Positions 14,590-23,975 of a stretch of 64,000 bases of DNA are shown here, piece after piece. The notes beneath the pieces are model-generated. The model saw nothing but the letters and a program-made list of their open reading frames with translations. It was not told where the DNA came from and made no database searches. Location: NCBI GenBank assembly GCA_965275915.1, contig CBDHYI010000003.1:62001-126000 (forward strand). The letters are read 5' to 3'. A program made the translations under genes and the position numbers. The DNA comes from JBDWFY01 sp965275915. Lineage in GTDB: Bacteria > Pseudomonadota > Alphaproteobacteria > Rhizobiales > Stappiaceae. Within the stretch, counting starts at the first letter, position 1. The number at the start of each line of letters is the position of its first letter.

Positions 14590-15789
14590 CTACTCAAATA
14601 GCCTTGCCGATCGACGTTTTCCTCGGCCGGCCTCGTTGTAGTAAGACGAGGCCTGGGCAAGAGATTTGTGTCGCGACTGCAGCATGGCGTCCTGCAGCGG
14701 AATATCCCGGTTCGCGGCTTCGGTGAGGAAACCGGACCGCAGGCCCTGAGCCGAGAAGTCTGCCGGATCGTAGCCGGCTCGTTCGATCCGCGTCTTCAGG
14801 ATGGCGTTGACGGATTGCGGCGACAGTGCGCGGTCGGCCAGATTGCCCCACTGATCGATTGCGCGGAACACAGCGCCCTCTTCGATCCCGGTGGCCTCGA
14901 GCCAGGCCTTCAGAGCCACGACCGGCCGGCCTATGATGATGACGTGATTGTCGTCGCCGGCGTCTTCGGTCTTTGTCCGGCCAAGGCGGATCGCAGCCAC
15001 CGGCAGGAGCGGGCTCTGAGGATTGTCCGGGTCGGCCGGGACCGGATCCTCGAACGAGATCTGAGACAGGCGCAGGGACGCGACCTCGGAGCGTCGGCGG
15101 CCACCGGAGGCGAAGCCGACAAGAAGAAGGGCGCGGTCGCGCAGGTCGGCGAGTTTCGGCCCGTAGAGGGACGGGTTTTCGCAAGTTTCGAGGATATGTT
15201 CGAGCACCTCCGCGGTGACCGGTTTCCTGCTTTTGCGGTGCCGCGGGCGATCGGCGACGCGGACGGCGAGCCGCATGGCCGAACGGACACCCGGGGTGCT
15301 GAATTCTCCCTCCAGACCGCGCCAGCGATGCAATGTCGACCAGTTGGCCAGGCGCCGCTGAACCGTCGCCGGTGCGTGGGGCTGCGGTGGGCAACCAACT
15401 CCGGCGGTTCGCAGCAGGCCCTGGTCCTGCAAGGAGGCAGCGACATCGGCCGGGATTCCATGCGCCGGATCGGTCTTTTTCTTCTCGGGGTCCCACAGAT
15501 GGTGGGCGATGAATTTCAGGATCAGGGATTCCGGCGCCGGCCAGGGCAGGGGAGCGCCTGATGCTGCCTGTGACCAGGCCTCCAGATAGCCAAAATCCGA
15601 CATTAACGCCCGCAGTGTGTTTTCGCCGATGCCTTCCTTCGCGAGGTGCCGCAGCGTTTCGACGTCTTCGTCGGTCAACAGATGCGCCAACTGCTCGCAG
15701 CGGTCCGCCGGCAGAATGGCGGCGAGCGTGTCGAGCTCGTCGATCCGTTGTTCGAGGCCGGGATCGGGAAGGGCAGGGGATTGCGGCAT
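14590..15789 (-). CDS. Tyrosine site-specific recombinase (integrase)
   Basis: The 399-residue protein has an N-terminal SAM-like region and a C-terminal catalytic domain. The first Arg is in FASGGRRRSEVASL (about 226-240). The second box is SAQGLRSGFLTEAA (about 348), with Gln in place of the usual His of H-x-x-R, and the Tyr nucleophile is in ASSYYNEAGRGKR (about 383-386). Such enzymes resolve plasmid multimers or move integrative elements. It heads a minus-strand group of small genes up to 17371, with which it may have arrived. Target sites are not identified. Confidence 0.85.
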   Translation of the reverse strand: MPQSPALPDPGLEQRIDELDTLAAILPADRCEQLAHLLTDEDVETLRHLAKEGIGENTLRALMSDFGYLEAWSQAASGAPLPWPAPESLILKFIAHHLWDPEKKKTDPAHGIPADVAASLQDQGLLRTAGVGCPPQPHAPATVQRRLANWSTLHRWRGLEGEFSTPGVRSAMRLAVRVADRPRHRKSRKPVTAEVLEHILETCENPSLYGPKLADLRDRALLLVGFASGGRRRSEVASLRLSQISFEDPVPADPDNPQSPLLPVAAIRLGRTKTEDAGDDNHVIIIGRPVVALKAWLEATGIEEGAVFRAIDQWGNLADRALSPQSVNAILKTRIERAGYDPADFSAQGLRSGFLTEAANRDIPLQDAMLQSRHKSLAQASSYYNEAGRGKRRSARLFE

Positions 15790-15810
15790 GATCGGATGGT
15801 CCCGCGTCGA

Positions 15811-16098
15811 TCAGGTTTCAGTGTTGAATGCGGCGATCTCGTTAAGGACGGACGGCACCGCGGCCAGAGCGCGATCCTTGGCCTGTTCGATGGTCGCTGC
15901 GCTGCCACGAGCCATATCGCCGCCGTTCCAGGAACAGATTTCCCAGTCGACGGATCCATCCAGCTGATCCTCGGTTACCCGGATATCCAGCGGGTCATCG
16001 TCCGGCACCGGCATATGGGTACGATGGAGCACCCATTGTTCGCCTGTTTGCGGGTCTTTTATCGGCTGTACCGACCAGTCCGCTGAATCGGGTTTCAT
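15811..16098 (-). CDS. Small uncharacterised acidic protein
   Basis: This 95-residue protein (MKPDSADWSVQPIKDPQTGE) is acidic with several Trp residues (SVDWEICSWNGG) and no membrane segment or known domain. Its ATG overlaps the stop of the upstream gene (ATGA), so the two are translationally coupled. It ends 22 bp before the integrase start on the same strand. Protein-like composition and the tight overlap support a real gene of unknown function. Confidence 0.55.
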   Translation of the reverse strand: MKPDSADWSVQPIKDPQTGEQWVLHRTHMPVPDDDPLDIRVTEDQLDGSVDWEICSWNGGDMARGSAATIEQAKDRALAAVPSVLNEIAAFNTET

Positions 16099-16391
16099 GG
16101 CCGGTTATCCTGGTCTTCCATGATGGCGTCGAGGCTGCGGTCAAGCAGGCGGGCGCCGGCGACCGCGAGATGTGGGTTCTCCGGATCATCCATCCGCTCG
16201 CCGAAAGTGATATGACCGGTCTGGCTGCCGGACACCCAATGGCGGCCGTCGAACCGAAGGGCAATGACCTCGGTCGCTATGCGGCACCATTGCAGCTGCG
16301 GATCGCGGTCGAAAATGTCGACAACCGCCTGGACGTGATGGAAGTCAAGGCCGTCGGTCGGGACGTCGGGCAGTTTCATAAAACCGGTCAT
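16095..16391 (-). CDS. Small uncharacterised protein coupled to the integrase group
   Basis: The 98-residue protein starts MTGFMKLPDVPTDGLDFHHV. The ATG at 16391 is chosen because a full AAGGAGG lies 5-6 bp upstream; an in-frame TTG at 16409 would contain that signal. It includes LQWCRIATEVIALRFDGRHW and has no membrane segment. It overlaps the 95-residue gene by four bases. No family is recognised. Confidence 0.55.
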   Translation of the reverse strand: MTGFMKLPDVPTDGLDFHHVQAVVDIFDRDPQLQWCRIATEVIALRFDGRHWVSGSQTGHITFGERMDDPENPHLAVAGARLLDRSLDAIMEDQDNRP

Positions 16392-16415
16392 GGCGACCTC
16401 CTTGTTCAACGGTGC

Positions 16416-16538
16416 TCAGGGCCAGAACGGATCGTTGATCCAGTCTGCGACGGCGGCCAGTGAGGTCCGGTCGTGCAGTTCGGCGAAACGCTGCTGGTTT
16501 GATCCATGCGGCCGGTGGTTATCGTTGTTCGGCATCAT
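16416..16538 (-). CDS. Possible 40-residue small protein
   Basis: A short frame (MMPNNDNHRPHGSNQQRFAE, ending NDPFWP) runs from a double ATG at 16538/16535 to TGA at 16416, 24 bp before the next gene on the same strand. The composition is polar and amphipathic. Position within a close-packed minus-strand group is the main support. It has no recognisable family. Confidence 0.35.
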   Translation of the reverse strand: MMPNNDNHRPHGSNQQRFAELHDRTSLAAVADWINDPFWP

Positions 16539-16580
16539 CAGTGTGCTTTCCATTGTCGTCGCGCCAGGTTCGCAGATCGC

Positions 16581-16871
16581 TCATTTTTTCCCGTCTGCGG
16601 GTAGAAGCGAAATCGCCTGCAGTCCATGTTCCCGAAGTTGATCTGCTGTCCAGTACATTTCCAAATCTTCTTGTTTCCAGCGTCCGACATGGCCCACCTG
16701 GCGTTCGAGTTCTCTGCCTGTGTACGCTGACGTCTCGGGATCCCATTCCCTGAGCACCAGTGTGTCTCCTTCCTCGGCATCGAAATCACCAAGACGCAGC
16801 TCGTAGGTTTTTCGTCCTTCGAGCACCCGATTGAACCCTTTGGGCCAAAGCCGTTTTTCTATCCGAGCCAC
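16581..16871 (-). CDS. ASCH/DUF3850-like domain protein
   Basis: The 96-residue protein starts at GTG 16871, with GGAG 6 bp upstream, and reads VARIEKRLWPKGFNRVLEGR. The segment GRKTYELRLGDFDAEEGDTL followed by LREWDPETSAYTGRELERQV fits the small beta-barrel ASCH/PUA-like DUF3850 family, common in phages and mobile elements and thought to bind RNA. A longer open frame reaching 17489 has implausible composition and lies over another gene, so it is not used. Confidence 0.65.
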   Translation of the reverse strand: MARIEKRLWPKGFNRVLEGRKTYELRLGDFDAEEGDTLVLREWDPETSAYTGRELERQVGHVGRWKQEDLEMYWTADQLREHGLQAISLLPADGKK

Positions 16872-17032
16872 GTTGTACTCCGGTTCTGATTTTACCCCCG
16901 GACAAGCTCCTCCTGAAACTCCGGTGTTTGTCGGTCGCTCAGGACAGCGGGGCGCCATTATCATGAAATCCGGCAGGGAACTGCGGCATAAGCCGGCCTT
17001 TCCAGACATCAGTTGTGCGGCATCCTTCCCGG

Positions 17033-17371
17033 TCATTTTTGGCTCAGCCTTTGAAATAATGCCTCGTAGAAGGCAACACCTCCAAAACCGGCAATAATAT
17101 AATAGAACCAGGCTTTTTCGAGCGCGGCAAAGGGCTGGAAACCCGTGTCCAAGACAACGCCGTTGCCTTCGCACACGCCATTCCCGCCACATAGAGTGAT
17201 TAGGAGTGGTGTTATTGCGACGTAAAGGAATGCTGTGGCGAGCGAAAGCTGGAACAACAGTCGTCCGAACGCCGTCCTTATACCGGCGTTCGGGCGGCGA
17301 TGCGGCTCGAGATCCCGCATGAGCGTTCCGGCCAGTGCATAGAAAATCGAAAACGGTCCGTTGAGTTTCAT
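17033..17371 (-). CDS. Small membrane protein, two transmembrane segments
   Basis: The 112-residue protein (MKLNGPFSIFYALAGTL) has a hydrophobic segment at about 38-60 (LFQLSLATAFLYVAITPLLI) and another at about 80-105 around FYYIIAGFGGVAFYEALF. They are separated by a loop with two Cys (CGGNGVCEGNG). A GGAAAG element lies before the ATG. No family is recognised. It ends the minus-strand group that begins at the integrase. The 160 bp between it and the ASCH-like gene hold nothing convincing. Confidence 0.5.
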   Translation of the reverse strand: MKLNGPFSIFYALAGTLMRDLEPHRRPNAGIRTAFGRLLFQLSLATAFLYVAITPLLITLCGGNGVCEGNGVVLDTGFQPFAALEKAWFYYIIAGFGGVAFYEALFQRLSQK

Positions 17372-17779
17372 GCTGCTTTCCTTCGTGATCGTCGTTGTCA
17401 GTCAGCGGAGGCCTCTGGCGCCCCGCAGCTGTCCTGGATGTGTGTCTGTGCCCGAATCCTAGCACGATTTGCACCAAATCCCTAACCATCGATAAGGGTT
17501 ACTTATCGATGGTTAAAAGAGCTATTTCAAAAACACCTCAGTGATGATAGTAAAGTGAGAGTTTGATATAATATTGAATTAAATACGGCGGAAACACAGT
17601 GCGTTACGATTCTTCGAATTTGGTGTCGAAGCAGATCAGGGACGCCTGGATTGGTGGATTGTGGATTTTACTTAAGGATGTCAATTTGACACGCTTAGCC
17701 AAAAACCGGGACGTGGTTTTCAGCTAAGGATGTCACTCAGGACCGGGTGCACGGCCCCCGCCGACAGACCGACAAGGCA
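17372..17779. other. Non-coding region between divergent genes with several dyads
   Basis: This stretch separates the minus-strand group from the plus-strand RHE_PE00001-type gene. It contains a 14-bp-arm inverted repeat (17483-17515), a 13-bp palindrome TGTCAATTTGACA (about 17677-17689) and two copies of TAAGGATGTCA (about 17672 and 17725). No gene was seen. It is probably a regulated divergent promoter region. Confidence 0.5.
17483..17515. promoter_or_regulatory. Perfect 14-bp inverted repeat, candidate operator
   Basis: TAACCATCGATAAG is followed after GGTTA by its exact reverse complement. There is no T-run on either side, so an operator is more likely than a terminator. It lies 112 bp upstream of the 17371 start and 265 bp upstream of the DUF1612-type gene. 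Confidence 0.5.
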
Positions 17780-18904
17780 ATGATGACAGCGCAATACGAC
17801 GTCGCCGGACAGTTGAAGACACTTCGTTTGCAGGACCTGATCGGGCCGATGGACAGGGCCGGCCGGGCTTTGACGCGGGTCGACGAGCGCCTGAAACGCT
17901 CACCGGACCTTGCCGGCGGGTTCCACGCCCGGGCGCATTTCTTGGAAACCTGCGCCGCCATGTGGCTGGATGGCATGCTTGTTCACCTCGAGGACCTGGT
18001 GCTGCACGATGCCGGCGCCGATGTCCGTGCGCCGACCCATGAGCTGACGCTGGCAGCCAGGCTCATGCGGTTGCGTCGGCGGATCGAGCGGGAACCCGCG
18101 GACTGGGCGCTGACCGGGCGGGGTGTGGCAGTTCTGGCCGGACGAGGTGGAAACGAGATCGACGCCGATCGGAACAAGACAGTTGGGTCCGGGCGACAGG
18201 AGACAGATGACGAAGCGGTCGTCGAGGACGCGTTATTGGCCGAGATCGATGCCGTGGCCGAACGCGCACGGAGACTGGCCGATGGATCGGTCACGGTGCT
18301 GGACAGGGCAGGGGCTTTGGAACAGGACCTGTTGTTGCGTGATCCGGATCGTGATGAGGCTGCAGTTTTGAACGAGTGGCTAAACGTCGCTGGAAAATGT
18401 GAAGCCTTGCCGCCAGTGTTGACGGCTGCCTTCATCCTCGATGCCTGGCTGATCCTGGATCCTGTCGAACGGCGAACCGAGCTTGGACGCCTGATCGCCG
18501 CGGCGGCGCTGCGGCAGACCGTCACGCCGAACCATCTGCCCCTGGTGGCCGTCGGCCTTCGGCAATCGGAATTCCGTTGGCGTGGCGCCGATCCGGTCCA
18601 GACGCGACTGTCCATACTGGTGGCCGGGTTCGAAACGGGTGCGCTGGAGGCGATGCAACAGCTCAACCGGCTTCAGTTTGCCCGTGAGCGTATGCTGCGC
18701 CGGTGCGAAGCCTGCCGGCGCAATTCCAAACTGCCGCTGCTGGTCGATCTGTTCATGGCCCATCCGTTCGTGTCGATTCCGCTGGCGAGGAAGAAGCTCA
18801 AGGTCACCGCCGCTGCCGTCGATCGGATGCTGGAACAACTTGGATCCGCACTGCCGCGGGAGCTTACCGGGCGCGGGCGCTACCGGGCATGGGGTGTGTT
18901 GTGA
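17780..18904 (+). CDS. RHE_PE00001-family protein (DUF1612 + helix-turn-helix)
   Basis: The 374-residue protein matches a family frequent on rhizobial plasmids. An N-terminal region has RLDERLKRSPDLAGGF-like text and ETCAAMWLDGMLVHLEDLVL (about 55-75). The acidic middle is variable. A DUF1612 segment follows (about 200-270), then a C-terminal helix-turn-helix (about 320-370) containing HPFVSIPLARKKLKVTAAAV. ATG 17780 is preferred over GTG 17747 by family N-terminus and AAGG spacing. The molecular role is unknown; a DNA-binding regulator or plasmid-associated factor is suggested by the C-terminus. Confidence 0.78.
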   Translation: MMTAQYDVAGQLKTLRLQDLIGPMDRAGRALTRVDERLKRSPDLAGGFHARAHFLETCAAMWLDGMLVHLEDLVLHDAGADVRAPTHELTLAARLMRLRRRIEREPADWALTGRGVAVLAGRGGNEIDADRNKTVGSGRQETDDEAVVEDALLAEIDAVAERARRLADGSVTVLDRAGALEQDLLLRDPDRDEAAVLNEWLNVAGKCEALPPVLTAAFILDAWLILDPVERRTELGRLIAAAALRQTVTPNHLPLVAVGLRQSEFRWRGADPVQTRLSILVAGFETGALEAMQQLNRLQFARERMLRRCEACRRNSKLPLLVDLFMAHPFVSIPLARKKLKVTAAAVDRMLEQLGSALPRELTGRGRYRAWGVL

Positions 18905-19131
18905 CGGTCGTGGAACGCGGTGGCGGCTTCGTGTCAGTCCTTGTTTCGTCTGCCGTTTGAGGGCAGGGTTGGGGGGAATCCGGACATTCGCTGCGGTTGC
19001 GGAAGGAAACCCATCCGGAAAACAAGCATACGCTCAGAAATTAGAATATTGTGGACCTCTGTACACGGGTGTAGTGAAAGTAAATAGCACGGGACAATAT
19101 AGGGTAGTCGTTTAGGCGAAGGAGCGGAGAC

Positions 19132-20382
19132 TTGTTCCGGTTCGTTCATACCGCTGATATTCACCTTGACTCGCCGCTCAGGAGCTTGGCGTTGCGCGAT
19201 CCTGAGCTTGCCGAGCTTATCGGTGGGGCAACGCGCCGCACCTTCGAGCGGATCATTGATCTTTGCCTCGACGAGCAGGTGAACGCGCTCGTAATTGCTG
19301 GTGATCTCTACGACGGAGATCTTCGCAGCATGAAGACGGCAACCTTCTTGGGCCGCCAGATGCGCCGTCTTGAAGAAGCCGGAATTCGTGCCTTTTTGGT
19401 TCGGGGCAACCACGACTCCGAGTCCACGATTACGCGCTATCTGGATCTTCCGTCAAACGTTCATGTCTTTACGGGTCATGGAGGCGTCGAGGAGGTGCCG
19501 GATCTCGGCGTAGCCATCCATGGTGTCAGTTTCGCACGGCGTCGTGCCCCCGAGAGCCTACTCCCGAAATACCGGCTGCCCGTGCCTGGGCTCGCCAATA
19601 TCGGGATTATGCACACCAGTCTCGGGGGCGCAGCCGGTCATGATGAGTACGCGCCCTGTTCAGTAGTCGATCTTATCGGTCATGGGTTCGAGTACTGGGC
19701 GCTAGGTCACATTCATCAGCGCCAGGTGCATTCGGAAGACCCGTTCGTGGTCATGCCCGGCAGTCCGCAGGGGCGTGATATTGGCGAAGCTGGACCGAAA
19801 TCCGTGACACTGGTCGAAGTTTCGAACGCGGGAATCCGGCTGGACGAACGCATTGTCGCTATCGCCGAGTTCAGTCGAGCGCGCGCCAATCTGACCGCAA
19901 CAGAAGACTGGCAGGATGCGCTTGATTCGCTCCGGGCAGCGCTCGAAACTACTCGCAATGCCGCCACGGCTGATCACACCATTTGCCGCGTCGAGCTCCT
20001 CGGCAGCTCATCTCTCGGCTGGCGCCTTCGCCGAGACGATGATCTCTTTATGGCCGAAGCTCGAGACGCGGCGGAGCAGATCGGAAACGTTTGGATAGAT
20101 CGGATCGAGAACAAGATTACACCGCCTGCGCCCAGCTTCGACGAAACTGATCCTGTTGATGAGCTAGAGACCGTGATGAAAGAGGTCGCGGAGGATGGTG
20201 CGTTTCGCACTGAGGCTGCCTTGCATCTAGACCAAATCGTGCGTGCCATGCCGTCAGAACTTCGCGATCGTTATGGCAAAGACCAAAGTGGCACAGAAGC
20301 GGCTCTTGAGCGCCTTCTCGTAGACGGCACCGCCGATGTTATCGCTGCTCTAAAAGGCGGTCAGTCCGATCGGAAGGCCTAG
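19132..20382 (+). CDS. SbcD/YhaO-like metallophosphoesterase nuclease subunit
   Basis: The 416-residue protein carries the calcineurin-type metal motifs in order: HTADIHLDSP (about 5-14), IAGDLYDGD (about 55-63), RGNHDSES (about 89-96), MHTSLGG (about 161) and GHIHQRQ (about 190). This is the Mre11/SbcD/YhaO layout for a DNA exo/endonuclease. It starts at TTG 19132, 7 bp after GGAG. Its stop overlaps or abuts the next gene, an SMC-like ATPase, so the two form a complex in the manner of SbcCD or YhaO-YhaN. It may act in DNA repair or in defence against foreign DNA. Confidence 0.88.
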   Translation: MFRFVHTADIHLDSPLRSLALRDPELAELIGGATRRTFERIIDLCLDEQVNALVIAGDLYDGDLRSMKTATFLGRQMRRLEEAGIRAFLVRGNHDSESTITRYLDLPSNVHVFTGHGGVEEVPDLGVAIHGVSFARRRAPESLLPKYRLPVPGLANIGIMHTSLGGAAGHDEYAPCSVVDLIGHGFEYWALGHIHQRQVHSEDPFVVMPGSPQGRDIGEAGPKSVTLVEVSNAGIRLDERIVAIAEFSRARANLTATEDWQDALDSLRAALETTRNAATADHTICRVELLGSSSLGWRLRRDDDLFMAEARDAAEQIGNVWIDRIENKITPPAPSFDETDPVDELETVMKEVAEDGAFRTEAALHLDQIVRAMPSELRDRYGKDQSGTEAALERLLVDGTADVIAALKGGQSDRKA

Positions 20383-20384
20383 TG

Positions 20385-23300
20385 ATGCGGTTACGGCAAC
20401 TTAATCTCGCGCGATACGGATGCTTCACTGAATTTACAATCGACTTTGGAGAGTCCCCATCGAACGGGTCGGATTTCCATATCATCTACGGAAACAATGA
20501 GGCCGGAAAGTCGACTGCATTCAACGGTTATCTCGATCTCCTCTTCGGGATCGAAGATCGCAGCAAATACAACTTCTTGCATGACTATGGCGCGCTTCGT
20601 GTCGGTGCGGTCCTTGGGATCGATGACCAGGAGGTTAAGCTCTCGCGCATCAAACGACGCGATGAAAACCTGCTTGGCGAAGCGGACCGACCTATCGATC
20701 CAACTATCCTGGCCTCCGCGCTACACGGGCTGTCTCGAGACGCCTATCAGACGATGTTCTCATTGAATGATGAGACCCTCGAGCAGGGCGGCGAGGAGAT
20801 CCTGGCGAGCAAAGGTGATCTCGGCCGGCTGCTCTTTGCGGCGACGGCAGGCCTTGGTGATCTAAGCGACGGCCTCGACGCGTTGCGCGAGCGTGCAGCA
20901 AAGTTCTATGTACCGCGGTCACGCTCCAGCGAACTGAAGACACTGAAAGACGAGCTTGGGCAGCTCGACGACCAGCGTCGCGCACTCGACACCCAGGCCA
21001 GCGCCTTCGAGACGCTCACTGAGACACGCCGGCAGGCTGAAGAGTCTTACAATGATGCGCGGGAGCGTCGCAACAGTATCCGCGAGGAGCATTCTCGGCT
21101 CTCGGCAGTCTTAGACGCCTTCAAAATCTTCGATGAACTGACACGGCTGGAGGAGAAGCTCGAGCCATTGGCGCACCTCCCAGAAGCGCCGGCAGGCTGG
21201 ATTGTGGAAGTGGGCACGCTCAAGGAGGCGTCAGCCGCCGCGGTAGCCAAGCGGGGAGATGCTGAGGCCGACATCCAAGGGGCAGATGAGAAACTCGAGC
21301 TCCTAGAAGCCGATCCCGAGATCATTGCGGCACGCGACGAGCTTGCGACGCTAGAGATTCCCGCCGCCAGAAATCGAACGGCGCATGAGGACTTGCCGAA
21401 GCGGCGCGATGAACTGTTGAAGGTCGATGCCAAGCTTGAGGAGCTGCGCCGGAGGATTGGCGCGAAAGATGAGGTCGAGCTTATCGATCTCATCGTTTCA
21501 GATGATCGGATCGCTCTCTTCGACGATCTTTCCGCAGAAGAGCCCGCACTGGCTCAAAGCGAAGAGTCCGCACGCGAAGAAGTCTCCAATGCCGAGGATG
21601 CAAGTCAATCGGCCAAGGAGAGTCTCGAAGCCGCGCCAAATCCGAGCAAAGAGATGGTCGCCCTTGCTTTGCTCGTGGATCAGCAGCAAAAAGATGGTGC
21701 GCAGCCGCGACTGGAGCAGGCAGAGGACACGCTCTCTCGGCTGGAAAACACAATCAATCGAGACCTTCAGAAATTGGTACCTTGGACTGGTAGCGAAGAG
21801 GACCTTACGTCCAGCACTTTTCCTAGCAGCCAGCAAGCCGATCGTTGGAGCGAAACTGCGAAGCAGCTAACAAAGCAACTGGGTGAACTTAGAGCGCGGC
21901 AGGCACAGCATGAAGAGGCACGCTCCCGGAACGCCGGCATTGTTTCCGCTCTCTCCGCGCAAGGCGGCATTATTGCGGACGCTGCTGCATCAAGTGCTCG
22001 CAAGAAACGCGATGAGACTTGGAAAACACACCGGTCCCGCCTCGACGACGAAACGGCGGATGCCTTTGAAAACGCTCTCGAGAAAGATGACCGCGTCCGG
22101 GACGAACGTCTTGCGGCAGCGGATCGTCTCGCGGAATTGCGCTCTGCGGAGACAGAAATCGCAGCTGAGGAAGCGACACTCGAAACCATCGAGAGCGAAA
22201 TCGAGAACGCCCGAAACGAGCTGGGCGCCCTTAGAGACGAGATAACGCCGATTCTTGTTGCGACGGGCTTGCCAACAGACTTTCCGGCCCAAGATCTGCC
22301 GGATTGGCTCGAGCGTGCCGAGCGTCTGCGAGATACGATCACGGAGGCGAATGACCGTCGTGTCAAGCGCGATCGCGCCACTGCGGGATGCAATGCGCAA
22401 CGATCGTCACTCGTGGCCGCGCTGACGGCTCTCGGGGAGCAGCCATCGGACGATCTCGACTTCGATCAGCTCCACGCTCGCGCGAAGTCGCTGCGAGATC
22501 GCACGATCGAGGACAAGGCGAAGTTCGACGCGGCAGAGAAAGCGTTGTCGTTAGCGAAGGAGCAGATGCGACGTCGCCGCAATACCCACGCGAAGGCGGA
22601 GCAAGCGCTTGATGCTTGGCGAACGAAGTGGACGAAGGCTTTCGAAGGTCTGTGGTTAGAAGAGCGTGAAGCCGCACAGATGCGCGCGCTGCTTGACCCT
22701 CTTCGGAATTTGGCGACCCATGCAGGTAAGCGCACAGAACTTGAGGCTCGGATTGACGCGATGGAGAAAGACTGCAGGGACTTCAAGAATTCTATCGATC
22801 TGCTTGCAGCGAAGTTGGGCATAGAAGTGCGGGACGACCCGACGTCGGCGCACGCTCACCTGCACGCGCGACTGAAGCATGCTGATATGGTCGCTACAGA
22901 GCGGAGCGCCGCCCTGGAATTGCGCTCGAAAGCTGAAGAGCGCCTTAACAAAGCCAAAGCTGAACTCTCTCGTATCGAGGCGCGAGTGACGGAGATGGCT
23001 GAGTACTTTCCGCCTGGCGAGACGATAGCGAGCCTTGACGAGCTGGCGAAAGTCCTCGGCAGAGCAGAGCAGAAAGCGCAGCTCGCGGAGGTGACTGAGG
23101 CGAAAGAGAGCGATCTAATACAGCGCCTCCGCGTGGACAGTCGGATAGATGCCGATGCCAAACTCGATGTGGAATCACTTTCAGAGGTTGAAAGTCGTCT
23201 GGCTGAGATCGAAGGAGATCTTGAGGAAGCCGACGGCGACCTCGAAGAGCGGATCGGCGTGCGCCGAGACGCAGCAAGGGCGATCGAAGCAATCGGCGGC

Positions 23301-23852
23301 GATGGGGCGGCGGCCCTCATGGATGAGCAACGCCGCGGCATCTTGCTAGAAATCGCTGCAAAGGCAGACCGCGCCATCGCGCTCCAGCTCGGCGTAATGG
23401 CGGCTGACCGTGCCCTCACGGTTTATCGTGACCGACATCGCTCGGAGCTCATGGCACATACCGCGGAGGCGTTTCAGACGATTACAAGTGGCGAATTCAC
23501 AGATCTGAAGGCCCAACCCGATCGGGCTGGTGATCGATTGATCGCACTTCGGTCAAATGGCGCCGGCTCGATTGGAGCTGAGGAAATGTCGAAGGGAACG
23601 CGCTTCCAGCTTTACTTGGCTTTGCGGCTCGCGGGCTACCGTCGCTTCTGTGACCTAGCGGGCTCGCTGCCATTCGTCGGCGATGACGTGATGGAAACCT
23701 TTGATGATCACCGTGCTGCGGCAACGATTCGCCTACTCGGAGAAATCGCGAGGGACGGGCAGGCGCTATACTTCACACATCACAATCATCTTTGCGATAT
23801 AGCCAAAAAGGAGCTTGGGGACCACGTCACCGTTCATGAGATCCCCAAATGA
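20385..23852 (+). CDS. SbcC/YhaN-like SMC-type AAA ATPase
   Basis: The 1155-residue protein has an N-terminal Walker A, IIYGNNEAGKSTAFNGYL (about 33-50). A very long Glu/Arg/Ala-rich coiled coil runs from about 170 to 1000. The C-terminal half-domain has the signature MSKGTRFQLYLALRL (about 1066-1080) and Walker B LPFVGDDVMETFDD (about 1092-1105). This is the YhaN/SbcC architecture. No CxxC zinc hook is evident at the coiled-coil apex, as in YhaN rather than Rad50. ATG 20385 has GGAAGG upstream; GTG 20382 overlaps the partner stop. It powers the nuclease encoded by the gene before it. Confidence 0.88.
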   Translation: MRLRQLNLARYGCFTEFTIDFGESPSNGSDFHIIYGNNEAGKSTAFNGYLDLLFGIEDRSKYNFLHDYGALRVGAVLGIDDQEVKLSRIKRRDENLLGEADRPIDPTILASALHGLSRDAYQTMFSLNDETLEQGGEEILASKGDLGRLLFAATAGLGDLSDGLDALRERAAKFYVPRSRSSELKTLKDELGQLDDQRRALDTQASAFETLTETRRQAEESYNDARERRNSIREEHSRLSAVLDAFKIFDELTRLEEKLEPLAHLPEAPAGWIVEVGTLKEASAAAVAKRGDAEADIQGADEKLELLEADPEIIAARDELATLEIPAARNRTAHEDLPKRRDELLKVDAKLEELRRRIGAKDEVELIDLIVSDDRIALFDDLSAEEPALAQSEESAREEVSNAEDASQSAKESLEAAPNPSKEMVALALLVDQQQKDGAQPRLEQAEDTLSRLENTINRDLQKLVPWTGSEEDLTSSTFPSSQQADRWSETAKQLTKQLGELRARQAQHEEARSRNAGIVSALSAQGGIIADAAASSARKKRDETWKTHRSRLDDETADAFENALEKDDRVRDERLAAADRLAELRSAETEIAAEEATLETIESEIENARNELGALRDEITPILVATGLPTDFPAQDLPDWLERAERLRDTITEANDRRVKRDRATAGCNAQRSSLVAALTALGEQPSDDLDFDQLHARAKSLRDRTIEDKAKFDAAEKALSLAKEQMRRRRNTHAKAEQALDAWRTKWTKAFEGLWLEEREAAQMRALLDPLRNLATHAGKRTELEARIDAMEKDCRDFKNSIDLLAAKLGIEVRDDPTSAHAHLHARLKHADMVATERSAALELRSKAEERLNKAKAELSRIEARVTEMAEYFPPGETIASLDELAKVLGRAEQKAQLAEVTEAKESDLIQRLRVDSRIDADAKLDVESLSEVESRLAEIEGDLEEADGDLEERIGVRRDAARAIEAIGGDGAAALMDEQRRGILLEIAAKADRAIALQLGVMAADRALTVYRDRHRSELMAHTAEAFQTITSGEFTDLKAQPDRAGDRLIALRSNGAGSIGAEEMSKGTRFQLYLALRLAGYRRFCDLAGSLPFVGDDVMETFDDHRAAATIRLLGEIARDGQALYFTHHNHLCDIAKKELGDHVTVHEIPK

Positions 23853-23975
23853 TCATGATGAAGCATGTAGGAGTGTCAGAAACCTTACGTACGACCGTCA
23901 GCCCTGTTACGAAACGCCGGTTTGCCGCGCCGTGATATGATTGCAGGTTCGAATCGCGGCACTCCGCCTCACTCT

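Noticed and set aside
14668..15561. A 297-residue plus-strand frame opposite the integrase gene.
   Set aside because: It is the antisense of a well-supported integrase in GC-rich DNA and shows no recognisable motif.
16872..17489. A long minus-strand frame extending the ASCH-like gene to 302 residues.
   Set aside because: The added part is Arg-rich with irregular composition and lies over a plausible membrane-protein gene; the GTG at 16871 has a good Shine-Dalgarno.
17483..17515. Intrinsic terminator.
   Set aside because: No T-run on either strand follows the stem; an operator fits better.
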